This document shows, piece by piece, positions 11,527 through 23,201 of a stretch of DNA of 64,000 nucleotides. Below the pieces are notes generated by a model. It was not told where the DNA came from, made no database searches, and saw only the letters and a list, made by a program, of their open reading frames with translations. The translations under genes were made by a program, and so were the position numbers. Every line of letters begins with the position of its first letter. Positions within the stretch are counted from its first letter, which is position 1. Origin of the DNA: Oenanthe sinensis (taxonomy: Eukaryota > Streptophyta > Magnoliopsida > Apiales > Apiaceae); the NCBI GenBank assembly GCA_028671895.1, contig CM053809.1:35501501-35565500 (forward strand), given 5' to 3'.

Positions 11527-12209
11527 TATAATAACCCAAGCCCATAACTGAATGCATACCAGGCCCAACAACCCATCACAGGTCAGTTCATAAAAAGTTA
11601 GCAATTTTAAGTATACATTAGTTATTGACTTGTCCTTATAAAGGGCCCAAATACACTTTATTTATTCGATGTGGGATGTTACAAACACCCTACCTTATTG
11701 GGTCGACGTCCTCGTCGAGCCCGTTGACAAACTTACGGAACCCGGGCAGTGCCTTAGCACTTCCGGCCGGGCAAGGCTCTGATACCATTTATAATAACCC
11801 ACGCCCATAACTGAATGCATACCAGGCCCAACAACCCACCACAAGTCAGCCCATAAAAAGCTAGCAATTTTAGGTATACATTAGTTATTGACTTGTCCTT
11901 ATAAAGGGCCCAAATACACTTTATTTATTCGATGTGGGATGTTACAAACACCCCACCTTATTGGGTCGACGTCCTCGTCGAGCCCGTGGACAAACTTATG
12001 GAACCCGGGCAGTGCCTTAGCACTTCCGGCCGGGCAAGGCTCTGATACCATTTATAATAATCCAAGCCCATAACTGAATGCATACCAGGCCCAACAACCC
12101 ACCACAGGTCAGCTCATAAAAAGCTAGCAATTTTAGGTATACATTAGTTATTGACTTGTCCTTATAAAGGGTCCAAATACACTTTATTTATTCGATGTGG
12201 GATGTTACA
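11527..12209 (-). mobile_element. TRIM retroelement with three LTRs and two internal domains
   Basis: Non-autonomous LTR element read on the minus strand. LTRs at 11527-11683, 11790-11946 and 12053-12209 are each 157 bp and start TGTAACATCCCACATCG. The two internal domains (11684-11789 and 11947-12052) are 106 bp, so the period is exactly 263 bp. Each internal domain has a primer-binding site for initiator Met-tRNA (TGGTATCAGAGCC) just after the 5' LTR and a purine tract (GGTAGGGTG or GGTGGGGTG) just before the next LTR. The whole array sits between one 5-bp target duplication, CTTCT, at 11522-11526 and 12210-12214. There is no coding capacity, so mobilisation would need enzymes in trans. Short frames inside it are artefacts. 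Confidence 0.92.
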
Positions 12210-12390
12210 CTTCTTTTATATGAATATTTTGTAATCTAATTGAATATGGAAAATGCCATCAAACAAAAATTTTTATATCAATGTTCTATACGTTAATAGT
12301 CCAAATTGGCCCAACTTCTCAAACATTTGTTTATATTTATCAAAAATATTAGACATGTCTCGACTCTTGCCCAATGTTATGGTGAAATTA

Positions 12391-12612
12391 TGTGCCCGTT
12401 TGGCTTAATTTATTTTCTGAAAATAAGTGTTTATTTTCAGAAAAAGTAAGTATGTATATACTTTTTCTGAAAATAAGTAACTTATTTTCAATTTTGAAAA
12501 TCATATTTGATTTTAAAATTCTTAAATAAATATTTGTCTAAAAAAATTGAAAATATATAAAAAAATTTAAAATAAGCTACTTATTTTAAATTTAAGCTAT
12601 CTCAAACGGGGC
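12391..12612. mobile_element. Tourist/PIF-Harbinger-type MITE, 222 bp
   Basis: Insertion flanked by the 3-bp duplication TTA (12388-12390 and 12613-12615). The ends carry imperfect inverted repeats with GCCCGTTTGG at the left and CAAACGGGGC at the right. Internally it has repeated GAAAATAAGT and ACTTATTTTC palindromes. Removing the element and one TTA restores the sequence of tandem copy 1, GAAATTATATATCCC, which proves the boundaries. Relatives lie at 21806, 22021, 28699, 56932 and 61897. Confidence 0.85.
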
Positions 12613-12900
12613 TTATATATCCCATGTCAACAAAGTTAAGACTCTTCTTTTATTTCAATGTTCTCGCGATTTTCCGTTAAATCAAACTCTTCTTTTATTT
12701 GAATATTTTGTAATCTAATTGAATATGAAAATGTCATCAAACAAAATTTTTTATATCAATGTTCCGTACGTTAATAGTCCAAATTACCCCTAACTTCTCA
12801 AACATTAGTTTATATTTATCAAAAATATTAGACATGCCTCGACTCTTGCCTATGTTAGGGGTGAAATCATATAATCCCATGTCAACAAAGTTAGGACTCC

Positions 12901-13264
12901 CAAGCTCAGAGATTTTATATAATCGAGTGATCAACATACATGCCCGTCCAAGTAAAGAAACTGAAGATTTTTCATTCATCAACACAAGATGAATTCATGG
13001 AAATTAGAAACGGAGAGATAACAACACAAGAACACCGGAGTCATACTCAACACCGGCCATATCAAAGTCCTTTAACATATTAGAGATAATGGCACAAAGA
13101 GAACATTGGTGTGCCTCTGATTCCTGATTAGAAGCTGAGATTCATTATACTAATAACAACACTAAAACAGACATCTAAAAGAAAGACAACCATAGAGTTA
13201 CTAATACATTAATGATTATCATCACCGTCCAACATCATTGCATTGCTACACTAACCACCTCAGT
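12901..13264. other. 3' region of the DREB2 gene
   Basis: Probable 3' UTR and terminator region of the minus-strand DREB2 gene. It is less AT-rich near 13000-13260. No other feature is supported. Confidence 0.4.
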
Positions 13265-14170
13265 TCAACCTCCCATGTTAGAGTCGAAATTGAGCATCCC
13301 AATTTCATCTTCTTGCCGGCCTGGTTTCAGGAAATCAAATTCACTAGTACCATCAAGTCCCCCGACATCTGCATTATTTTCTGGCTGGTGGGATGCTTCT
13401 AGAGGGTTTCTAGACTGCACTATGTTTTTAACATTTTCCTCCGTGTGACAAAATTCACTTCCGCAATCACTCTCTACAACAGGGTTGGGGCCTGAGTCTA
13501 TATCATCCACACCGGAATCTAAAATATCCATAATCTCCTCTATGTCTAACATATCTAATTCTTGCTCTTCATCTCCATTCCTGTCTTTGGTGCTTAAAGA
13601 CTCATTAAAAACCTCTATTGGCTCCTCCACTACCACTGGTTCTTCTTCTTTCGCTACAGCCTCGTTTGACACAAACGGCATACTAGTGTCTAATATTGAT
13701 AGACCCTCCCAGTCACATTTTTCACCAACAGGGTTAGTGCACGTACTAGGGCTTGAATTATATCGTGGAAAGTTGAGTCGTGCATTAGTTCCATAAATAG
13801 CACTTGCAGCTTCATCATAGGCACTAGCAGCTTCTTGAGGAGTCTCATATGTACCAAGCCAGAGCTTCTTACGCTGGTTTGGTTCTCGAATCTCAGCCAC
13901 CCATTTGCCCCAAGCCCTTTGTCTAACACCTCTGTATGTGTAGTTCCCGTTATCCAGTCCTCCTTTACCTCTCATACAACCTTTTGTTGATCCTTTGGCA
14001 GGGATTTTGGGTACGCGACCACCGCTACCATTCAAAGCATTAAATTTGTCGTCGGAAGCCTTCCACTTGGCAATAGCCTTTGATACACTCGTGCGCCTGT
14101 TTCTTAACTCTTTCTCTTGCTTAATGGAGTACTGAATTCCAGAACCGGATCCTTCCCCACTATTTGCCAT
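13265..14170 (-). CDS. DREB2: DREB2-type AP2/ERF transcription factor
   Basis: Uninterrupted 301-codon frame for a subgroup A-2 DREB factor, which binds the dehydration-responsive element (core CCGAC) and activates drought and heat genes. The basic N-terminal region (RNRRTSVSKAIAKWKA) and the DREB2 signature KGSTKGCMRGKGG precede the single AP2 domain at about residues 77-133 (YRGVRQRAWGKWVAEIREP through AYDEAASAIYGTNARLNFP). Val14 and Glu19 of the AP2 domain, the DREB-defining pair, are present. The C-terminal half is acidic and Ser/Asp-rich, as expected for an activation domain. The frame is open one codon further to a GTG at 14173, but the ATG at 14170 is the start. A TTGTAG acceptor-like site 10 bases before the ATG suggests a possible leader intron, as in some DREB2 genes. 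Confidence 0.93.
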   Translation of the reverse strand: MANSGEGSGSGIQYSIKQEKELRNRRTSVSKAIAKWKASDDKFNALNGSGGRVPKIPAKGSTKGCMRGKGGLDNGNYTYRGVRQRAWGKWVAEIREPNQRKKLWLGTYETPQEAASAYDEAASAIYGTNARLNFPRYNSSPSTCTNPVGEKCDWEGLSILDTSMPFVSNEAVAKEEEPVVVEEPIEVFNESLSTKDRNGDEEQELDMLDIEEIMDILDSGVDDIDSGPNPVVESDCGSEFCHTEENVKNIVQSRNPLEASHQPENNADVGGLDGTSEFDFLKPGRQEDEIGMLNFDSNMGG

Positions 14171-15540
14171 CACAAAGTTTCTACAAATTTATATGTTACA
14201 ATTAATACACAACTATATTAGGCAAAACATCATAAGTTGAAACTATAAAGATTCTCAAATATGTGTTATTAGCAGCTTATTTTTATAAAAAAATTGGTGT
14301 AAAAAGCAGTAATTTGAGATATACCTATTCAAGTATCCAAGATTGTGTAACAAGCAGCCAGGACCTGGTATAGAATTAGAGGAATTGAAGAGAAAACCAA
14401 AATGTGTTACATAAATTCACAGAATATAAATCTGTAACAATCTCTAGTTTGAACTAGTTTAATTTGATAGATCCCATATAACATATATACTGATATATAT
14501 ATATAGCGACAGACACGTGCCTAGTTTAATTTGATAGCTCGGATATACATGAAACTAGCTTATATCTCATTTACGGATGAATATTTTTTAGTTTTTTAAT
14601 ATTTTTTAATGATTTGAATTTATTTGTATTTATATAATAATAATTTAAATTTTATTTAATATTATATGTATATATTTTTATATAATTTATTTGTATTTAT
14701 ATTTAAAAGGATAATTTTTTTATTTTGTATATAGATGTATTTTAATTAGGAGATTAATGTGAGATATTTTAATTAAAAGATTAATATGAGATTGTATTTT
14801 AATTAGAAAATTAATATTTTAAAATTAGGCCCAATAATTAATCAACTATCCGTCCCTGACAACCAAACTTTCACTGTTATCATAAACTTTAATGATATAT
14901 TAAATTAAAATTATAGGATAAACTTTAATGATATATTAAATAAAAATTATAGGATAAGTATGATTCATAAAATAAAAAATATAGAATATAATTTAAATAT
15001 AATATAATATTATCTATCTGTGATGAGTTGTATAAAAGTAGAACTACTGAGGTTAGAGTTGTATGTATGGTTATATTATTTTTAAAATTAGATTTTATTA
15101 AAATTGGACGGCTAAGATCTTTTCTATGGTTCACTTAAAATTGGACGGCTAAGATCTTTTCTATGGTTAACTCAGTACCATACCGATGACCAAAATTTTT
15201 AACTTTTCAGTTATAATAATATAGTAAGTATAAATATATACAGAGGGTTTTGTTACACGAACACATATATGTCTTTGCATTAGATTTTACAACATAATAT
15301 AATGAGAGCACATATATGTTTTCCGATTAATAATCCATTTAAGTTTTCATATAACTTTTTTGCGTATGTAAATACGTGTGTTTATATATACACGGTCATT
15401 ACTCCATATAAATACAATATAATCTTATATAAAAACTCATTTAGATTCTAATTTCAACATCGAATATGCATTTTTATGAATAATAATAGATTTTAACATG
15501 AAATTAATAACAAATTATGATTAAATATAATATGATTATA
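14171..15540. other. DREB2 upstream region and AT-rich repeats
   Basis: The proximal 400 bases hold the DREB2 promoter. At 14554-14760 lies one copy of a dispersed AT-rich repeat beginning ACTAGCTTATAT, found again at 26364-26580. At 15101-15170 a 37-bp unit containing AAATTGGACGGCTAAGATCT is duplicated in tandem. No genes are supported. Confidence 0.6.
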
Positions 15541-16060
15541 TGTAAATTTCATTGTTACAAAAATGTATATAAGATTCTATTCTGAATTTTATGTTAGATT
15601 ATGTAACATTTGATTTTTAAAGAGTAATGCTAGATAACCAAAAAACTTTTACAAAAAAATTCCCAAATGACACATGTCTCGTTCTGATTGATTGTGAGAA
15701 TAATTAATGAGATGAACCCTTACATATTCAAATCAATTAAAATTCCTCATCTTTCCATATGCATCATGTCACATAATTTTGGGAAATTTTTTTGGGAAAT
15801 TTGTTTGGTTCCCTAGCCTTACTCATTTTTAAAATTTAGACGAGATTTAATGTTAAATTTGATATGTTAAACTTAATTATTATTAAATTTTGTGATGTAA
15901 ATTTCATTATTACAAAAATGTATATAAGATTTTATTCTAGATTTTATGTTAGATTACGTAATATTTGATTTTTAAAATTTAGATGAGATTTAATGTTAAA
16001 TTTGATATGCTAAACTTAATTATTGTTAAATTTTATGACTTTTATCTTAACAATCGAAAA
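15541..16060. repeat. Tandem direct repeat, one copy interrupted by a MULE-type MITE
   Basis: Two copies of a unit running from GTAAATTTCATT through GATTTTTAAA, AATTTAGA and GAGATTTAATG to TAAACTTAATTATT, starting near 15541 and 15898. Copy 1 is split at 15622-15824 by a MITE. Copy 2 keeps the uninterrupted junction GATTTTTAAAATTTAGATGA near 15966-15985. Confidence 0.85.
15622..15824. mobile_element. Mutator-like MITE, 203 bp, 9-bp target duplication
   Basis: Terminal inverted repeats GAGTAATGCTAGATAACCAA (left) and the complement GAGTAAGGCTAGGGAACCAA (right). It is flanked by the perfect 9-bp duplication ATTTTTAAA at 15613-15621 and 15825-15833. A 9-bp duplication is typical of Mutator-like elements. 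The empty site is preserved in the neighbouring tandem copy. Confidence 0.88.
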
Positions 16061-16992
16061 AAGATTTTATTATAGTGATTTTAGTATTCTTTACGTAAGC
16101 TGTTGTTTATAGAGTGCAACCTGTCTACATATTTAACGTGGATAACAAATCTTCTCGTATGTTGACGTCAAATATGATTTTTCTACTGCCGTCTTTTTAA
16201 GTATATTAAAATCAAAACTTCGATCTTTGTAAAACATAGCTACATGTTTATTATATGTTGGATAATACTCATTATTGGATATAAGAAACTATTAAAAGTC
16301 AAATAAATTTATGACTATTATTTGTATTATATATTAAATAAATGTATCATAAAATCCATTTTTTAATCATATTTTTATGAACATATTATTCAAACAGATA
16401 AGAATTAAGTTAATATCATAATTAGATAAATATAAACATAATATTTTCTAGGAATTATATCCACAAGTTTCCGATGTGAAGATAAAATTTCTAGGATAAC
16501 TTTATGAATTTAATTTGAATACAAAATTCCAAATTTCCTATGTAACAATTTGTCTCTAAACCAATTAACTAAGAAAAAAATTGTCTCTAAACCCCGGACA
16601 CCTCATCAGTCGTACACTCGTACTCATTTGTAATATCGTAATTTATTTATTTAGATATTAATAATAATAATAATAATAATATTAGAATTTATAAAAATTA
16701 TTTTCTTTAACCATAATATTTATTATATTGAATTTGATTAGAAATATAATTTATAATAAAATAGTAATTAGATTAGAAGTAAGATAATTATTAAGAGTCT
16801 ATATATACATATAAACATATGAGTTATTTATTAAAGCCCCTAAAACTAGCTGCTTGAGTCAAAAGAAGAGCAGGGGGATTTCATGTTCTGGTAATATGCA
16901 AAAAGCATACATCTCCGTTTTTAATTCTTGAGTTTAATGTGTAATTGGAGGAGTGCATGAGGATTATATATAAACACAAACATCATTGAAAC
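16061..16992. other. AT-rich intergenic DNA
   Basis: Contains a short (AAT)n run near 16661-16683 and a plausible promoter just before 16993 (TTATATATAAAC near 16964-16976). Nothing else is seen. Confidence 0.4.
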
Positions 16993-17169
16993 ATGGGCAT
17001 GGTAAGATACAGACATAGCGAAAATACTAGCAAACTAAAAGCATCATACTGGGTCTGGATAATTTCATTAGTATCTATTATTGCTATTCTAAGGTACGGA
17101 TTCCGTCTCCTTTCTCTTCAACGCTACTCTTTTTTAGGATTAGTTATATTTAATTCGTTCTGTTCGTAA
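16993..17169 (+). CDS. Possible 58-residue membrane micropeptide
   Basis: Short frame starting MGMVRYRHSENTSKLKAS followed by a convincing membrane segment (YWVWIISLVSIIAIL). A TATA-like TTATATATAAAC sits about 20-30 bases before the ATG. The frame also has a donor-like site (CTAAG/GTACGG, about 17090-17097), so the real product could be the first exon of a spliced gene. I recognise no family. In such AT-rich DNA a chance frame remains the simplest explanation. Confidence 0.2.
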   Translation: MGMVRYRHSENTSKLKASYWVWIISLVSIIAILRYGFRLLSLQRYSFLGLVIFNSFCS

Positions 17170-18535
17170 ATTTATTCCTTCCATTATTATTCGTTTTAAC
17201 TGTTTTGATTCTCCGAAAGTTATTTTAAAGTCCATTTTGAAATATTTAAATATTTATCTTTGCGATTTTTGAAAATTATGTATGTTACATATCTGCGTAG
17301 AATATTTAAAATATATGTTCAGGTGATTTTAAAATTGTGAAAATTATTTTATTTGAACCCTTAGAGTGATATATAGCTTTAGGAGTACTACAACCATGTC
17401 ATTGCGGCACCAGTGACATGATACTTCCGTGGCAGTGTGATTAGTCACGGCGTATCCTTCTGATAATTCAGGTGGCGAGTTTTGCGTATTTGATATTTGT
17501 TTGAGGATACGTGGGTGCACCCAAAATTTGATTTGATTTGTGATTGGATATTTGACGGTGACGTTGTATATGCCGTACACGTTGTCCGGTTTGTTGCACG
17601 CATTAGGTACCATATGCTGTGTGTATCTGTTATCTATTATCTGCTTTGTATCGGTATGAAATATCTTAACCCCTCTTTGCTTCAGCCTTGTTTTAAAAAA
17701 AAATGTTGTTTTATAACGGTCAAACTATATATCTTGTTTCTGTTTTATAAACTGTATTCCAATTCGTACTGGGCATTTGATTCATGCCGTATTCTTTCTT
17801 CTGGCAGGTACTTAGGGGGATCTTGAGCTGTGTAATGAAGAGCTTCCTTATTTATATTTATTAGGACATTTGAACTTAAATAATTATTTTAGTCATTTTT
17901 ATTATTAGAGATTTTGGATTTATTTGCATTTATCATTTTAAATTATTTTGGAGGTATTGATATTAGTTTGGAGACCTGTTAGACCTATTTAATTATTAAA
18001 TTTGGTGGATTTTAGTAGTCTGTATACATGTATGTGGTTTGATAAGTAACATCTCATCTCATTTTGGGAAGGGGGTGTTACACCATTGTACCTAGGTTCT
18101 TTCACCATTGTCGTATAGATTTCTCTCTCTTTAAATTAGTGTTTTAAAATAAGAAAATGGTAATTAGTCGGTGAAGAGGTACTTTATAATGATTAATTAT
18201 ATAATTGATAATTAATTAGATTAATTAATTAGAGTATTAATTAAAAATAATTTAATTTAATAAATAATAATATATAATTATATTTAAATATCATAAAATT
18301 TATATAAAAAATATCATTTATTATTAGCCCGTATGTATTTAGGTGTTAAGACTTATAAAAAATTACTAATCATTAACATTTAAGTAATTTATATCTAATA
18401 TTCATTATTTGATACTAGTTAATTTTGATAGTTAGTACATTATATATACATTATATATAGATAATTACTAGGAATTTAGAATTTATCAAAGATTTAGGAC
18501 CGTACAACTCATATTCATTATATATTTGTAATATA
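17170..18535. other. Intergenic with probable LTR-element debris
   Basis: About 17370-17830 is less AT-rich than its surroundings and resembles degraded retrotransposon sequence. Near 18070-18082 it ends in GGGGGTGTTACA, the complement of a common LTR start (TGTAACACCCCC). I could not find a matching partner LTR or a target duplication. The two overlapping frames at 17344-17613 and 17497-17826 look spurious. Confidence 0.3.
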
Positions 18536-18784
18536 CTCTCTTTGTCTCACCCAATTGTTTACATTTGAGTTGGGTACGGAGGTTAAGAAAATTATATAAA
18601 GTATTATGAAAGAGAAGAAAACGTGGATGAAAGAGAAGGAAAGTGGATAAAGTGATGGAGTGAATTGATAGATTTGAAAAGGTAGAGGAAAGTAGTGGAT
18701 GAGAGTAAATTTTATAATATAAAAATTTACTATTTTTATAAAATTTTGAAATGTGAAGAATTGGATTGGATGAGACAGATGGAG
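18536..18784. mobile_element. Stowaway-type MITE, 249 bp
   Basis: Flanked by TA on both sides (18534-18535 and 18785-18786). The terminal inverted repeats are CTCTCTTTGTCTCACCCAAT at the left and the complement of ATTGGATTGGATGAGACAGA, GGAG at the right. The same family recurs at 29724, 52464 and 63858. Confidence 0.8.
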
Positions 18785-19484
18785 TAAATATATTGATTAT
18801 TAAATTTTTCAAAATTTTTAGGACCGATTTTTAACCACTTCAATTGATCAATTTAAAAAAAACATTTTTTAACTCAATTTTTTGTTTAATCGAGACGGCT
18901 CAGCTATGAAAAAACGCCGTAGAACACTGTTTAAAATGAATATAAATAATTTAATGCATTGTTAAAAAATGTTAAGAGGTCTCTAAATAATGATATCTGA
19001 TGCATGCATGTCTACCACAGTGTCAGATAAACCCCCACAACGTAAAGATATCTGGACCCCTAAAAGTATATGATAGAGATATTAAGCCGTATGTTCCACG
19101 TAATCAAGGAACCCGAAACTAGATAAACACAACTGAGTGACATGGATGTTTTTTAATGGGTTCCGGTCCCTGATAATTATTTTTTTTTCTTCGGCCGATA
19201 GTATTAACATATAAAATTTTTGTGAATCAAGATCACGACATCTATTCGAGCTTAGCTAGCTAGGGTTTTTCTATTCGTAAAAAAAAGCATGGATAGACGG
19301 TTGTTCAACCATATATAAGTTTTAGAATTAAAAATTGAATAAATAATAAAATTTAAATATGAATATTATGTATTTGATTCGCTATTAAAATAAATATATT
19401 ATATTATTATTTGAATACCAAAATATATTTATTAATGTAAATAAAGAAGTTAGTATATCTGCTTAAAGCATGGTCATCTGTTCT

Positions 19485-19580
19485 AAACAAATTCTCGGGT
19501 GAGCCAGTGTCGAACCTGGAACGACAAAGGATAAACCCTCAACCACTTGGGTTATCCAACCGTACTCAGACCATGTCGTT
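19485..19580 (-). mobile_element. tRNA-derived SINE-like element
   Basis: On the minus strand an A-box-like GGATAACCCAAGTGG is followed about 30 bases later by a clear B-box-like GGTTCGACACTGG. This is the internal pol III promoter layout of a SINE head. The flanks are plain AT-rich DNA. Confidence 0.5.
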
Positions 19581-20515
19581 ATTGATTACAATATGGAGGT
19601 TGTTTCAGTGAAGACCTCCGGTTTAGTGCATTACAAATTAGTGAGTGATAGATATATGTACAAACACAAGATTTGCATCAAATACATAAAAAAACATGGT
19701 AAAATTTTGAAACAAACATATATTTGATCACATAACTTATGAAATTGAGGAAAATATCTGAGCCCATGGTTTTCTTCACATGAGATTTATCTGGAGACAC
19801 GAGAATTGACGAATAAATGAAATGAATCACCAAACTGAAAACATGTTACTCAATTTGTATGGATGATCTTATTCACCATCGTCTTCATGTCCTTCATGAG
19901 ACCGTGATAATTCTTCTTTCAAGGTTTTCGAAGAGTCTTTTACTGCCATATTCGTTTTCTTCTTTAACCACATGTTTTCTAGATGAAACCAGTTGCATCG
20001 TCTTTTCGTATAAATCACGTGATAACTTATCGCTGCATTTGTACATCTTTCTCTCCCAACTTTTCGAATCATATGAAACTCGTAAATTGGATTATGTTAT
20101 CATTTCGCTATATGAATTAAATGGGGTGTAAAGCAACACCCAAAATAAATTACTGTGTAAAAGAACACCCAAAATATTTGTATGTATGTAAGTCTGGATC
20201 CTTTATTATTTTCCTTGTGTTTGTTGCTCAAAGAAATGGGATTAGTTTGATGCATTGTGTTATTACTGTCTGAATCAAATGTATATATGTTTATGTACAT
20301 AAGTGCTAATCACTTCTCGTTATCCTTTGGTAACTTCTTCAATATCAGAGTCCTAAATAGGAAATAAATCTAAATATAATGTATCATAATGAAGTTGATG
20401 TATGATTGTATGAAAGTTGTTCTCCACTGTGTACGTAACATCTCATTGAGGGGTTAGAGCTCTAATTTGAGTAAATAAAGAAGTTTATACACAATTTTAA
20501 AAATAGACAATGGTA

Positions 20516-20523
<8 letters not shown>
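19581..20523. other. Intergenic
   Basis: AT-rich DNA with chance frames on both strands at 19859-20131 and 19869-20072. They overlap each other antisense and show no family signature. No gene is supported. Confidence 0.35.

Positions 20524-20609
<86 letters not shown>
20524..20609. repeat. (AT)n microsatellite, 86 bp
   Basis: A pure AT dinucleotide run of about 43 units. Confidence 0.98.
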
Positions 20610-20614
<5 letters not shown>

Positions 20615-21169
20615 TGTTTAATTTATTAAAATATATAAAACACTAATATCCTTGGGAGTATTCATAGAGTAATGAAAAATACTGTATTATAATAGCAAGT
20701 ACTTAAATCCATATATACACGTAAACAATTTCTAATATATTAATTTTTTCATAGAATTAAATTTTAAGTTTAGTTTTTAAAATACAAAAAACCTTATATT
20801 TTCCATAAATATTTAATTGAATACAAATTGAAATTTTAAAATACATGTATACGAGGTAAACGGGTAAGAAGTTACGCTGCGTTGAATTGCGTAAATAGCA
20901 TAAATATCTACTTTCAATTTTTAATGGTTCTATATATTAATTTTGATGTCTTTTCATGAAGATTGATACTAAAATTATTAATTATATTTGATTTTAAATT
21001 CAACCGAGTAGAAACAAAAATGCAACAATTTCGGTGAGTTGAATAGCCATTTGACCTAATAAACTATGTCAATTGCAAAGGCGTAACGTTTCACTGCTCC
21101 TCTGATCGTAAGTAGGCACACATGCTATCTATGTTTGTCGTCGAGCGACAGATGCTCTGTAATCTAACT

Positions 21170-21300
21170 GGAACTTGACTGCCGACTCCAAGTCTGGTCA
21201 TACATACAAGCTCTTAATTCGAAATGTTCCAAATTTTTTGTGAACTGGCCGACTCTAAATCAGGTCATACAAGCTCTTAGTTCGAAATGGCCCAAGACTT
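21170..21300. repeat. Short tandem duplication, ~70 bp unit
   Basis: Two imperfect copies, each with GCCGACTC, AGTCTGGTCATAC or AATCAGGTCATAC, then ACAAGCTCTTA and TTCGAAATG. The surrounding 20610-21805 is otherwise AT-rich and featureless. Confidence 0.7.
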
Positions 21301-21805
21301 CTGTGTAGAGACATTTTTGCTAGTTCCTCCCATTTAAGTAATGGATAAGCGAGCACCGATAACTCAAGTGGTAAATATTATGTTATCAACTCATTTCTTA
21401 TTTCTTAGAACATATATTCATTAGAAAATATATATGTTATAAATCAACTTATTCAAAACAAAAGAGTAACTGATAGACAAATACCCCCTTTGTACTATTT
21501 TATATTTTAATTTAAAAAATGTATTTGTTTCATAATATAATGTTTATTAATATAATTTCCAAAATAATCTTTAATTATAGTACTGATATTAATATTAGTA
21601 ATTAATATAAGATATTTACTATTCAAATTATGTATTAAAACTATCTCAATCATTATAATTAATATAAATATAAATGAAAAATAATTTTTATATTAAAATT
21701 TTTAAATATATACATAATTTTGTAAAAATGATATGTAAAATGGAATGGAAGAAATGTCATGTTTGAAAGAATATAATTAAATGATCAATTTGGGGAGATA
21801 AAAGG

Positions 21806-22225
21806 CCGGGTTTAGGGTTCTTTATTTTAAGAAATAAATTATTTATTTTTAAAAAATAGATATATGTTTACATATATATATTTTTAAAAGTACTTATTTT
21901 AAAATTAAAATTTATTTTCAAATCAAAAACTATATATATATATATATATATAATACACACACACATATATATATTTCTAAAAATAAGTTACAAATAATGA
22001 ACCCGAGCACAAAATCTCAAATATTCATGGTTCTTTATTTTATGAAATAAATTATTTATTTTTTAAAAAGGTACATGTATATACTTTTTTAAAAAATAAG
22101 TACTTATTTTAAAATTTTAAAATTAAATTTTATTTTCAAAACAAAAACTAAATATATTTGTTCAAAAAAATACATATTTATATTTTTTTTTCTAAAAATA
22201 AGTTACAAATAATGAACCCTTGTTT
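21806..22225. mobile_element. Two adjacent Tourist-type MITE copies
   Basis: Copy 1 (about 21806-22006) and copy 2 (about 22021-22221) both run from GGTTCTTTATTTT through AAATAAATTATTTATTTTT to AAAAATAAGTTACAAATAAT, GAACCC. They belong to the family at 12391 by their AAATAAGT palindromes and GTTC/GAAC ends. The gap between them is only about 15 bp, so this is tandem duplication or a double insertion. Confidence 0.65.
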
Positions 22226-23201
22226 CCGATTTCTTATATTTGTACCTAATCTAATAGGTAATCTAAAGGTGCTCAATTTAGAAAAAAAATTGGCTGCGAT
22301 TTCATATTAGGATAAATTTAAATAGTTTATTTATTACTTAAAATTATTAAAATAATAATAAAAAACAAGTTAATATATGTTTTATTAAAAGCTGAAATAA
22401 AAGTAAAATTATAAATTATACAAGAAATCATGACGATAAGCTTAAAATTAATTTTTTTTAAACATTATCTCCTACAAATTTCTGAATTTAAAAAATATAT
22501 TTTTAATTTTAAATTATTTTCTAATTTTTTACACAAAAACATTATTTTTAATATAAAATAAAATTTTGGTTACATTAAACTTAAACAAACAAGCTCTTAA
22601 ATCCATCGTATTAATATCATTGGCATATATGTCAGATAAGATAAATTTATGTAAGTATTAAAATTATTAAAAAAAATCTTACAATTATATTGCTTTGTAG
22701 GATTTAAAATATATCTAAATACTATGAATTTAAATTTTTTAATAAATTATTTGCAATATAATAATTTATAATCTTAACTGCATATCACAAAATATAAAAA
22801 TATTTTTAATAGTTTTATCAAATATTCAATCACAAGTTTTAATAAAATCAAATATATTTATATATATATATAATAAATAAATAACCTTAACTCAAGTTTG
22901 TATCATATTTAGGTACGTATAGAAACAATCCTTACAATGAAAGTAATTATAACCATAAACCAAGAAACATATGGGGCCTAATCTGATCAAATTTGCTCCT
23001 CTTGTGTAAAAAAAAGCAGAAAATTAACCATGTATTATCTTGTTTTTCTTGACGCTGTTTGTTTACCTACCAAAAATACTATTAGGAACAAAAGGAAATA
23101 GACCCAAATGCGGGTAAACAAACGCGGAATTATAACCACAAATGGCCTTATTATATGCCAACTGCCAAGAGTATGCATGAGCAGTGACTGTTACTCCTCC
23201 G
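22226..23201. other. Intergenic, 3' of laccase
   Basis: Very AT-rich. The last 100 bases before 23202 probably contain the laccase 3' UTR. A frame at 23108-23296 is antisense to the laccase last exon and is spurious. Confidence 0.4.

Larger units (their letters stand above)
11257..12900. repeat. Three tandem copies of a ~255-290 bp unit with nested insertions
   Basis: Three imperfect direct copies start near 11257, 11512 and 12680, each with AATCAAACTCTTCTT. They share TTAATAGTCCAA, TTAGACATG, CGACTCTTGCC and CCCATGTCAACAAA. Copy 2 is split by the TRIM array at 11527-12209 and by a Tourist-type MITE at 12391-12612. Copies 1 and 3 lack both insertions and so show the empty sites. No long reading frame is present and the origin of the unit is unknown. 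Confidence 0.85.

Noticed and set aside
11625..12073. Two nearly identical 61-codon frames
   Set aside because: They lie within the TRIM array; the similarity reflects the 263-bp repeat, not a gene family.
11257..12900. CRISPR-like regular repeats
   Set aside because: Plant nuclear DNA; the units are long tandem copies and LTRs with PBS and purine tract, not short repeats with spacers.
13485..13929. Plus- and minus-strand frames overlapping DREB2
   Set aside because: They lie in alternative frames of the AP2 gene, with no independent support.
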